In this document: positions 1 through 4,150 of the stretch, piece after piece
How the letters are laid out: each line of letters opens with the position of its first letter
Position numbering within the stretch: position 1 is the first letter of the stretch
Origin: an uncultured Comamonadaceae bacterium
GTDB lineage: Bacteria; Pseudomonadota; Gammaproteobacteria; Burkholderiales; Burkholderiaceae_C
Direction: 5' to 3'
NCBI GenBank assembly: GCA_937871735.1
Contig: CALMOI010000469.1
Span: 1 to 5,724 of the forward strand
Length of the DNA stretch: 5,724 bases
Translations under genes and position numbers: made by a program
Notes under the pieces: generated by a model
What the model saw: only the letters and a program-made list of their open reading frames with translations
Database searches by the model: none
What the model was told of the DNA's origin: nothing

Positions 1-150
1 ACTGGCCTATGCATGACTCAAGTGTAGCGATAATTTGTTGCATCGCAACACGTAGGGTTGTCGCGTCGGCGGCAAAGCCACCCTCACCGTGGCAATTTTC
101 ACGAAACCAGGGGCCAACGATGCGCCCCGCCTACAAAAGAAAGTACGACG
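1..150. other. Upstream region of the OsmC-family gene, no gene supported
   Basis: I see no convincing gene in this stretch. A GATAAT hexamer at 29-34 resembles a sigma-70 -10 element, but no good -35 lies at the right distance upstream. A small perfect inverted repeat (TGTTGC/GCAACA, 36-41 with 45-50, three-base loop) and another weak one (GCCAC/GTGGC, 77-81 with 89-93) follow. The region probably holds the promoter and 5' untranslated leader of the downstream gene; this is inferred from position and not proven by motif. A reading frame closed by TAG at 25-27 could be the tail of a gene lying outside the window, but it is too short to identify. Confidence 0.3.
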
Positions 151-600
151 ATGGAATGCACAGTCAGCTGGACGGGCGCAAGCGGTACCCGCTCGGGCAT
201 GGGCTTTGTTGCCGAAACTGGTAGCGGCCACACCTTGGTCATGGATGGCGCACCTGATGCCGTCAAGCCTGAAAACGGTGGTCAAAACTTGGCCCCACGC
301 CCCATGGAAACCGTCCTGGCTGGCACGGGTGGTTGCACTGCTTATGACGTGGTGCTGATCTTGAAGCGCGGTCGCCACGATGTGCGCGGTTGCAGCGTCA
401 AGCTCACCACAGAGCGCGCCGAAACCGACCCGAAGGTGTTCACCAAAATCCACATGCAGTTCACGGTGACGGGCAAAGGCATTCCGCCTTCAGCGGTGGA
501 GCGCGCCATTGCCATGAGTCACGACAAGTACTGCTCGGCATCGATCATGCTGGGCAAGACCGCCGACATCACCACCGGCTTTGATTTGATCGAGGCTTGA
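151..600 (+). CDS. OsmC family protein (YhfA-like putative thiol peroxidase)
   Basis: This 149-residue protein has the size and motifs of the OsmC/Ohr superfamily, small homodimeric cytosolic proteins that reduce organic hydroperoxides with a pair of cysteines. The two family cysteines are visible: Cys62 in the motif AGTGGCTAYDV and Cys128 in DKYCSAS, the second near the start of the C-terminal strand region ending TGFDLIEA. The N-terminus (MECTVSWTG) and the run PMETVLAG before the first cysteine resemble the YhfA subgroup more than Ohr, so the physiological substrate is unknown. I chose the ATG at 151 because homology begins there; an upstream in-frame TTG at 58 would add 31 residues of low-complexity, non-family sequence. 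The ribosome binding site is weak (AAGAAAG about seven bases upstream). The gene converges on coq7 with only 7 bases between the stop codons. The small palindrome TGATC-TCT-GATCA at 598-610 spans the junction but lacks the features of a terminator. Confidence 0.9.
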   Translation: MECTVSWTGASGTRSGMGFVAETGSGHTLVMDGAPDAVKPENGGQNLAPRPMETVLAGTGGCTAYDVVLILKRGRHDVRGCSVKLTTERAETDPKVFTKIHMQFTVTGKGIPPSAVERAIAMSHDKYCSASIMLGKTADITTGFDLIEA

Positions 601-607
601 TCTCTGA

Positions 608-1249
608 TCAGATGCGGTGCGCGACGCTGGTCATGACCTTGGCGGCGGCGCGCATCAGCCCTTGAACAGGCGTGGGCAAGGGAATGCCGCCTGCGGCTTG
701 CGCCTCGTCGGCATGGCGCATTTCGTCATCTTTCATTTGCGCGACGATGGCGCGTGAGGCCGTGTCGTGTTCAGGCAGGCGGCTCAAGTGGCTGGCCAAA
801 TGGGCTTCGACTTGGCGTTCAGTTTCCACCACAAAGCCGAGGCTGACTTTGTCGCCGCCCAGTTTGCCTGCCAGCAGCCCAATGCCAAACGCCCCGGCGT
901 ACCACAGTGGGTTCAGCCACGAGGTGCGGTCGCCCAACTCGGCCAAGCGGGCCTCAGTCCAAGCCAAGTGATCGGTTTCTTCGCGCGATGCAGCCTCGAA
1001 GTGGGCGCGCAGCGCGGGGTCGCGTGTGGCCAAGGCTTGCGAGGTGTAGAGCGCTTGCGCACAGACTTCGCCCACATGGTTCACGCGCATCAAGGCTCCG
1101 GCCAAGCGCTTGTCGGCATCGCTCAGTGCGGAAACGGGTGCTGCATCCGCCGCGACAGGGCAGGGGCGCGAGGCGCGTGAGGGGGCGAATAAGGTGCGCA
1201 AAGCGCTATCGGCGGCGGTGATGAGGGTGTCCAAGGCGGTGGCTTTCAA
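608..1249 (-). CDS. coq7: 2-polyprenyl-3-methyl-6-methoxy-1,4-benzoquinone monooxygenase (Coq7)
   Basis: Coq7 is the membrane-associated diiron enzyme that hydroxylates demethoxyubiquinone, the penultimate step of ubiquinone synthesis; some proteobacteria use it in place of the flavoprotein UbiF. The ferritin-like ligand set is complete: Glu61 (in MRVNHVGE), Glu91 and His94 (EETDH), Glu144 (VVETERQVE), Glu176 and His179 (DDEMRH), numbered from the TTG at 1249. The spacing matches the family apart from one extra residue in the LGGDK loop. A hydrophobic segment around residues 114-128 (PLWYAGAFGIGLLAG) fits the monotopic membrane-binding surface. Length is about 213 residues, normal for bacterial Coq7. 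The start is uncertain: no in-frame ATG exists. TTG at 1249 is my choice, TTG at 1234 (protein beginning DTLITAAD) is nearly as good, and a more distant TTG at 1321 would run into higB and is unlikely. The only nearby ATG (1269) is out of frame. The function call is secure; only the 5' end is doubtful. Confidence 0.93.
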   Translation of the reverse strand: MKATALDTLITAADSALRTLFAPSRASRPCPVAADAAPVSALSDADKRLAGALMRVNHVGEVCAQALYTSQALATRDPALRAHFEAASREETDHLAWTEARLAELGDRTSWLNPLWYAGAFGIGLLAGKLGGDKVSLGFVVETERQVEAHLASHLSRLPEHDTASRAIVAQMKDDEMRHADEAQAAGGIPLPTPVQGLMRAAAKVMTSVAHRI

Positions 1250-1267
1250 TCGGTTCGGGTGATGACC

Positions 1268-1306
1268 ATTGTAGGAATCACAGTTGTGTAATCCATAGAT
1301 TACAAT
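1268..1306. promoter_or_regulatory. Putative divergent promoter region between coq7 and higB
   Basis: Two mirrored TACAAT hexamers, each one mismatch from the TATAAT consensus, flank this region: one on the plus strand at 1301-1306 facing higB, the other on the minus strand at 1273-1268 facing coq7. Neither has a good -35 element at 16-18 bases, so these are candidate promoters only. The plus-strand hexamer ends 6 bases before the higB ATG, which would put the transcription start on the start codon. The palindrome at 1287-1304 sits between and partly over them, so a repressor bound there could affect both genes. Confidence 0.4.
1287..1304. promoter_or_regulatory. Palindromic putative HigA operator
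   Basis: TGTAATC and GATTACA form a perfect 7-base inverted repeat separated by CATA. It lies 8 bases before the higB start codon and overlaps the -10-like TACAAT. Antitoxins of the HigA family bind short palindromes of this kind in their own promoters through a helix-turn-helix dimer, so this is the obvious candidate autorepression site. The palindrome is seen directly; binding by this HigA is inferred from position. Confidence 0.6.
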
Positions 1307-1312
1307 TTCTTG

Positions 1313-1609
1313 ATGTTCCAAATTGTCAAATCAGAAACCTTTGATGGCTGGATGCACGGCCTTAGAGATCGGTTGGTGCGTTTGCGCATCCAAGCCCGAA
1401 TTGATCGGTTGGCGGATGGAAATCCCGGCGATGTGAAGCCCGTGCGCGAGGGGATCAGCGAGTTGCGCATCGACCTTGGGCCCGGCTACCGGGTGTACTT
1501 CAAGCAAGTTGGCCCCATTGTGATTGTGCTGCTGGCGGGCGGTGACAAACGCAGCCAAGACACCGACATTGCCCGTGCGATTGCTCTGGCAAAAAATTGG
1601 AAGGAATGA
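1313..1609 (+). CDS. higB: HigB-type (RelE/ParE superfamily) toxin
   Basis: This 98-residue protein matches the HigB-like/Gp49 toxins of the RelE/ParE fold, typically ribosome-dependent mRNA endonucleases held inactive by a cognate antitoxin. Visible signs are the basic helical N-terminal half (GLRDRLVRLRIQARIDRL, residues 16-33), the turn GNPGDVKPVREGISELRI (36-53), the core strand GPGYRVYF (56-63), and the C-terminal LLAGGDKRSQDTDIARA block (73-89), where the family commonly has a Gly-Asp/His-Lys motif before the last helix. Arg45, Arg52, Arg60 and Lys79 are plausible catalytic or RNA-contacting residues by position, but I have not aligned them to a structure. Toxin precedes antitoxin, the order usual for higBA. 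The ATG at 1313 is preferred to the adjacent TTG at 1310. There is no Shine-Dalgarno sequence, so the message may be leaderless. Confidence 0.88.
   Translation: MFQIVKSETFDGWMHGLRDRLVRLRIQARIDRLADGNPGDVKPVREGISELRIDLGPGYRVYFKQVGPIVIVLLAGGDKRSQDTDIARAIALAKNWKE
1601..1605 (+). promoter_or_regulatory. Ribosome binding site of higA, deciding its start
   Basis: AAGGA lies inside the last codons of higB, 6 bases before the ATG at 1612. This spacing favours 1612 over the other in-frame candidates (TTG 1597, ATG 1606), although the ATG at 1606 overlaps the higB stop as ATGA and could allow coupled translation. Confidence 0.6.
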
Positions 1610-1611
1610 AG

Positions 1612-1920
1612 ATGACCGAAAAATTTTCCCACTGGGACAGTGCTGACTACCTGCAAACCGAGCAAGACTGCATTGACTACTTCGCGATTTGCGTTGAAGA
1701 AGACCCCGGGGATGGCAGCTTGATTCGCCGTGCATTGGGCAGCATTGCCCGTGCCCGCAGCATGACCCAGTTAGCGCGTGACACAGGCTTGGCGCGCGAA
1801 GGGTTGTACAAAGCACTTTCTGACGATGGCAACCCCACTTTCACCACGATTTTGAAAGTGATTCACGCCCTGGGCCTGAAGCTGGCTATTCAGCCAAGTG
1901 GTCACGCATGTCCGGATTGA
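1612..1920 (+). CDS. higA: HigA-type antitoxin with Xre-like helix-turn-helix
   Basis: This 102-residue protein belongs to the addiction-module antidote family paired with HigB/Gp49-like toxins. The helix-turn-helix lies at about residues 51-70 (MTQLARDTGLAREGLYKAL), followed by the typical GNPTFTTILKVIHALGLKL (73-91), which is highly characteristic of this antitoxin group. The acidic N-terminal part (EKFSHWDSADYLQTEQD, and EEDPGD at 29-34) is the usual toxin-contacting region. It should neutralise the upstream toxin and, as a dimer, repress the operon through the palindrome at 1287-1304. The start follows an in-frame AAGGA at good spacing, 2 bases after the higB stop, so the two genes form one operon. 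It converges on fitB with 17 bases between stop codons and no visible terminator, so antisense read-through between the two modules is possible. Confidence 0.88.
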   Translation: MTEKFSHWDSADYLQTEQDCIDYFAICVEEDPGDGSLIRRALGSIARARSMTQLARDTGLAREGLYKALSDDGNPTFTTILKVIHALGLKLAIQPSGHACPD

Positions 1921-1937
1921 GGAAGCGCGGTGTGGCC

Positions 1938-2378
1938 TTAATGCGCCCCATCCTGCCAAGGGTTGACGACAACAAGGCCAGTAAGGTGCGCAAAGTCTTT
2001 CACGTTGCGCGTCAATAGTGGCAAGTCGTGAGTCATGGCGATGGCAGCGATCTGGGCATCTTCTGTCGAGATGGGGGCACCAGCGCGGGTGCGTGTGGCT
2101 ACGATGTGAGCATAGTGCCTAGCGGCTGCGCTATCAAACGATAGGCATTGTGCGGCGAAATCATGGGTGAACAGTGCTTGGGCAGCTTGTTCTAGCGCAG
2201 CGCGGCGCTTGCCCAAAGGCAGTAGCGCAATGCCTGTGAAAATTTCAGCCTGTGTGATGGTGCTGGTGAAGCAAGCAGCATTTTGCTGTTGAGTGAACCA
2301 CGCCAGAACCTGATGGGCGGGTTGGGGGCGCATCAGCTCTGAAATGATGTTGGTGTCCAGCAAATAGCGTTGCGCCAT
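1938..2378 (-). CDS. fitB: FitB/VapC-type PIN domain ribonuclease toxin
   Basis: This 146-residue protein is a PIN-domain toxin, closest in pattern to FitB of Neisseria gonorrhoeae. Members of the wider VapC group cleave RNA using Mg2+ held by an acidic cluster. The expected residues are present: Asp8 in YLLDTNIISELMRPQP, Glu45 in TITQAEIFTGIALLPLGKR, Asp107 in STEDAQIAAIA, with a further Asn125/Asp128 in TRNVKDF; the C-terminal NPW is also typical of FitB. The reading frame is intact, so the toxin is predicted to be active. The ATG at 2378 shares one base with the antitoxin stop codon (TGATG), implying coupled translation; an adjacent GTG at 2381 is a less likely start. The antitoxin gene precedes the toxin gene, the usual VapBC/FitAB order. 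The target RNA cannot be predicted from the sequence. Confidence 0.93.
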   Translation of the reverse strand: MAQRYLLDTNIISELMRPQPAHQVLAWFTQQQNAACFTSTITQAEIFTGIALLPLGKRRAALEQAAQALFTHDFAAQCLSFDSAAARHYAHIVATRTRAGAPISTEDAQIAAIAMTHDLPLLTRNVKDFAHLTGLVVVNPWQDGAH

Positions 2379-2629
2379 CACGGTGCAGTCCAGTCGGGGG
2401 GCGTGCGTCCTGGGCGGCGCGCAGGAATGGGCAGTGCCTGTGCATCCAAGCCTGCAAAACGCTGTTGCACACGTTGCACAAATGCCAAGCCTTTGGGGCT
2501 GGAGGGCTGTACCACCTCCGTCAGTATTTGGCGCACCTCTTCTTCCATCGAGCAGCCATGTTGGGTTGCACGAAGGCGCAGACTATTTTTGACGGACTCG
2601 TCCAGATTGCGAACAGTCAGACTGGCCAT
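2378..2629 (-). CDS. fitA: FitA-like ribbon-helix-helix antitoxin
   Basis: This 83-residue antitoxin carries an N-terminal ribbon-helix-helix domain: strand MASLTVRNLDESV (1-13), helix KNSLRLRATQHG (14-25), then SMEEEVRQILTEVV (27-40). This is the FitA pattern, in which the RNL motif and the Ser-x-Glu-x-Glu helix start are distinctive. The C-terminal half is probably extended and wraps the toxin; basic residues Arg71, Arg72 and Arg75 are candidates for the arginine that FitA places in the FitB active site, which is an inference from the family. I chose the ATG at 2629 because homology starts there and a G-rich tract (2637-2642) sits 7 bases upstream; an upstream in-frame start at 2710 would add 27 non-family residues. 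The tandem palindromes at 2642-2666 just upstream are its likely autoregulatory operator. Confidence 0.9.
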   Translation of the reverse strand: MASLTVRNLDESVKNSLRLRATQHGCSMEEEVRQILTEVVQPSSPKGLAFVQRVQQRFAGLDAQALPIPARRPGRTPPDWTAP

Positions 2630-2641
2630 GATGTTGCCCCC

Positions 2642-2666
2642 CAATGTGATTGCAATGAAATCATTG
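2642..2666. promoter_or_regulatory. Tandem palindromes, putative FitA operator over the fitAB promoter
   Basis: Two abutting inverted repeats are visible: CAAT-GTG-ATTG (2642-2652) and CAATGA-AA-TCATTG (2653-2666). A minus-strand TACAAT hexamer at 2668-2663, resembling a -10 element, overlaps the second, with a predicted transcription start about 27 bases before the fitA ATG. Ribbon-helix-helix antitoxins bind paired short sites of this kind and repress their own operon. The -35 element is not recognisable. The repeats are seen directly; the binding role is inferred. Confidence 0.5.
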
Positions 2667-2684
2667 TAGCCCGAGGCCAGTGCC

Positions 2685-2700
2685 GCTGCATTGTTGCAGC
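2685..2700. repeat. Short inverted repeat in the fitA-porin intergenic region
   Basis: GCTGCA and TGCAGC are perfect inverted copies around TTGT. It lies about 20 bases beyond the fitA operator candidate, between the divergent fitAB and porin genes. It could be a regulator site for either promoter or a chance palindrome; nothing decides between these. Confidence 0.35.
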
Positions 2701-2735
2701 TACACCACATAAAACAAATATCCGGGCCGTTTCCT

Positions 2736-2764
2736 TTGCGCTGAAGCGTGGCCTCTGGTGCAAT
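2736..2764 (+). promoter_or_regulatory. Weak candidate promoter of the porin gene
   Basis: TTGCGC (2736-2741) and TGCAAT (2759-2764) are separated by 17 bases, with three and four consensus matches. Transcription would start near 2771, at the foot of the first leader hairpin. An alternative pair is TTGCAG (2694-2699) with AAATAT (2716-2721) at 16 bases. Neither is strong, and a highly expressed porin may depend on an activator. Confidence 0.25.
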
Positions 2765-2768
2765 AACA

Positions 2769-2854
2769 CCAACTTCCTAAAAGGAGGTTGGCCCGGGGAT
2801 CCGGTGGTCGCAGTGGGGTGCATGGCACCGTAGCGCACCCAGAACCGGAGCCCC
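2769..2854 (+). promoter_or_regulatory. Highly foldable 5' leader of the porin mRNA
   Basis: Two consecutive structures can form in the RNA. The first is a 10-base-pair hairpin, 2769-2778 with 2782-2791 (CCAACTTCCT/AGGAGGTTGG), loop AAA, with one G-U pair. The second is an 11-position stem, 2795-2805 with 2844-2854 (GGGGATCCGGT/ACCGGAGCCCC), with a single A-G mismatch, enclosing a small hairpin GGTGC-ATG-GCACC (2817-2829). An alternative inner pairing is GGGTGC (2816-2821) with GCACCC (2835-2840). The structured block ends 12 bases before the porin ribosome binding site. No protein-coding signal explains it. No long T-run follows either stem, so they are not ordinary terminators. A cis-regulatory or mRNA-stabilising leader is the likeliest reading; I do not recognise a named RNA family. 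Confidence 0.5.
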
Positions 2855-2866
2855 ATGTTTAACCTT

Positions 2867-2870
2867 GGAG
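2867..2870 (+). promoter_or_regulatory. Ribosome binding site of the porin gene
   Basis: GGAG lies 9 bases before the ATG at 2880 and selects that start over the in-frame TTG at 2865, which overlaps the site itself and would precede the signal peptide. Confidence 0.75.
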
Positions 2871-2879
2871 AAACTCGCA

Positions 2880-4061
2880 ATGAAAAAATCCCTGATCGCT
2901 TTGGCCGCTCTGGCTGCCACCGGCGCTTTCGCTCAGTCTTCCGTGACCCTGTACGGCGTGGTTGATGTCAACCTGAGCTCCGTCAAGACTTCCACTTGGA
3001 ATACTACGGCAGTGACTCCCGCTACGACTCCTGCTACTGCTACTTCTTCGGTTTCGTCTTTGACGCAAAACGGTGTTTCTTCTGGCGGCCAAAACAACAG
3101 CCGTTGGGGCCTGCGTGTGAACGAAGACCTGGGTTCTGGCCTGAAGGCTGTCGCCGTGGTCGAATCCGGCATCTGGGCTGACAACGGCACCATCCAAGCT
3201 GGTCCAGCTTATGGCCGTCAAGTGTTCGGTGGTCTGAGCAGCAACTACGGCACCCTGACCATGGGCCGTCAGTACACCGCTTATGACGACCTCCACTTCG
3301 CCATGTCTATTCAAGCACACAACGCTTATGACGTGTCGCTGGGCAGCGTTGCTTCTGTGACTGAGGCAGACCTGAAGACCACTGTTGCTGCCGGTGTATC
3401 ACCCACATTGACATCCGTTACGCCGGTGAAAACTGCCACTGCCACTGCCACTGCTGGTGCCGTTGCCGCCTTGGTCAACAAAGCTAGCGCAGGTGTCGGT
3501 ACTTGGGTGAGCTACGCACCTCGTTTCGACAACAGCGTGAAGTTCCAATCGCAAACCTACTACGGTTTCTCTGGCGCTGCGATCTACGGTTTTGGTGAAA
3601 ACAAGACCGCTACCACCGCCGCTACTCACGGTGCTGGCTTCAACGTCAAGTACGCCAACGGCCCGATCGTCGCTGGTGTCGCTTACCAAGACCAAGCTCT
3701 GTCGCCCACCTTCAAGATCAAGAACACCTTGATTGCTGGTAGCTACGATCTGGGCGTTGCTAAGTTGTACGCTAACTTCAACCGCGCAAGCTTCACGACT
3801 CCCGACAGCTTTGGTGGTATCGCAGCTCAAAAGGAATACTCGTTGGGCGCTTCCGTCCCGATGGGTGCTCTGACTTTGGTGGGCCAAGTTGCCCAATCCA
3901 AGGGTGACGATCTGGGCAAGAGCACCGGCTACGGTCTGGAAGCTTGGTACGACCTGAGCAAGCGCACTCGCACCTACATCTCCTACGCTTCGGCCAAGAA
4001 GGAAATGTTGAACGACGAACGCAACACCGCTTTCGGTGCTGGCGTGCGCCACTCCTTCTAA
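2880..4061 (+). CDS. Gram-negative outer-membrane porin (Burkholderiales type)
   Basis: This 393-residue protein is a trimeric, 16-strand beta-barrel porin of the betaproteobacterial family, a general diffusion channel for small hydrophilic solutes. Residues 1-18 form a signal peptide (MKKSLIALAALAATGAFA) with cleavage before Gln19, giving the classic mature start QSSVTLYGVVD. Further family marks are GLKAVAVVESGIW, GRQVFGGLSSNYGTLTMGRQY (probably leading into the constriction loop), SYDLGVAKLYANF, WYDLSKRTRTYISYASAKK and the C-terminal GVRHSF, whose terminal Phe is the signal for the BAM insertion machinery. Two Thr/Ala-rich segments, residues 42-60 and 185-192, are unusual and look like additions to surface loops or turns. 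Codon choice is regular and C-ending, as in strongly expressed genes. It is a single-gene transcription unit: own leader, good ribosome binding site, terminator 38 bases after the stop. Substrate preference cannot be told from sequence. Confidence 0.95.
   Translation: MKKSLIALAALAATGAFAQSSVTLYGVVDVNLSSVKTSTWNTTAVTPATTPATATSSVSSLTQNGVSSGGQNNSRWGLRVNEDLGSGLKAVAVVESGIWADNGTIQAGPAYGRQVFGGLSSNYGTLTMGRQYTAYDDLHFAMSIQAHNAYDVSLGSVASVTEADLKTTVAAGVSPTLTSVTPVKTATATATAGAVAALVNKASAGVGTWVSYAPRFDNSVKFQSQTYYGFSGAAIYGFGENKTATTAATHGAGFNVKYANGPIVAGVAYQDQALSPTFKIKNTLIAGSYDLGVAKLYANFNRASFTTPDSFGGIAAQKEYSLGASVPMGALTLVGQVAQSKGDDLGKSTGYGLEAWYDLSKRTRTYISYASAKKEMLNDERNTAFGAGVRHSF
3003..3059 (+). repeat. Thr/Pro/Ala-rich imperfect repeat in the porin gene
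   Basis: Codons for porin residues 42-60 use repeated ACT/ACG/GCT/CCT triplets, giving the run TTAVTPATTPATATSSVSS. It lies shortly after the first beta strand, where the first external loop is expected. It reads as a low-complexity loop expansion. Confidence 0.5.
3432..3455 (+). repeat. Hexanucleotide tandem repeat (ACTGCC) in the porin gene
   Basis: Three exact ACTGCC units and a fourth with one change (ACTGCT) encode Thr-Ala four times at residues 185-192. The unit is two codons long, so slippage would change loop length without breaking the frame. Confidence 0.85.
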
Positions 4062-4098
4062 TTTGACGCTGGCGTAAGCCAGTTGACGGTTAAAAGTC

Positions 4099-4139
4099 AA
4101 AAGCCCCGCAGCCTTGTGCTGCGGGGCTTTTTTGTTTTT
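4099..4139 (+). terminator. Rho-independent terminator of the porin gene
   Basis: A perfect 14-base-pair stem (AAAAGCCCCGCAGC, 4099-4112, with 4118-4131) closes a CTTGT loop and is followed by T-rich sequence to 4139. The A-run on the left could also give weak termination from the opposite strand. A smaller hairpin (CTGGC-GTAA-GCCAG, 4069-4082) precedes it. Confidence 0.93.
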
Positions 4140-4144
4140 AGAAT
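4139..4144 (+). promoter_or_regulatory. Candidate -10 element of the ATPase-nuclease gene
   Basis: TAGAAT differs from TATAAT at one base and starts in the last T of the porin terminator tract. It ends 6 bases before the ATG at 4151, so transcription would begin at the start codon. The -35 is poor: TTGTGC (4114-4119) with a 19-base spacer, inside the terminator hairpin. No ribosome binding site is visible before the ATG. Confidence 0.35.
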
Positions 4145-4150
4145 GCCCGT

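Noticed and set aside
7..453. Long minus-strand open frame opposite the OsmC-family gene
   Set aside because: It is antisense to a clearly conserved gene, and its length follows from high GC content in the coding frame.
598..610. TGATC-TCT-GATCA palindrome at the osmC-coq7 convergence, considered as a bidirectional terminator
   Set aside because: The stem is only 5 pairs and no T-run follows on either strand.
1250..1321. Upstream extension of coq7 to the TTG at 1321
   Set aside because: It would overlap higB and its operator and would add 24 residues not typical of Coq7.
1921..1937. Terminator between the two convergent toxin-antitoxin operons
   Set aside because: The 17-base gap contains no inverted repeat or T-run.
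2804..2833. Nine-codon GTG frame in the porin leader, downstream of the AAGGAGGTT motif
   Set aside because: The motif ends about 16 bases before the GTG, too far for initiation, and the frame lies in sequence better explained by the RNA stems.
2855..2965. A 36-codon reading frame beginning ATG at 2855, overlapping the porin start out of frame, with GGAG 4 bases upstream
   Set aside because: The spacing is too short for a good ribosome binding site, the GGAG is inside the leader stem, and the peptide overlaps the porin signal-peptide codons with no recognisable features.
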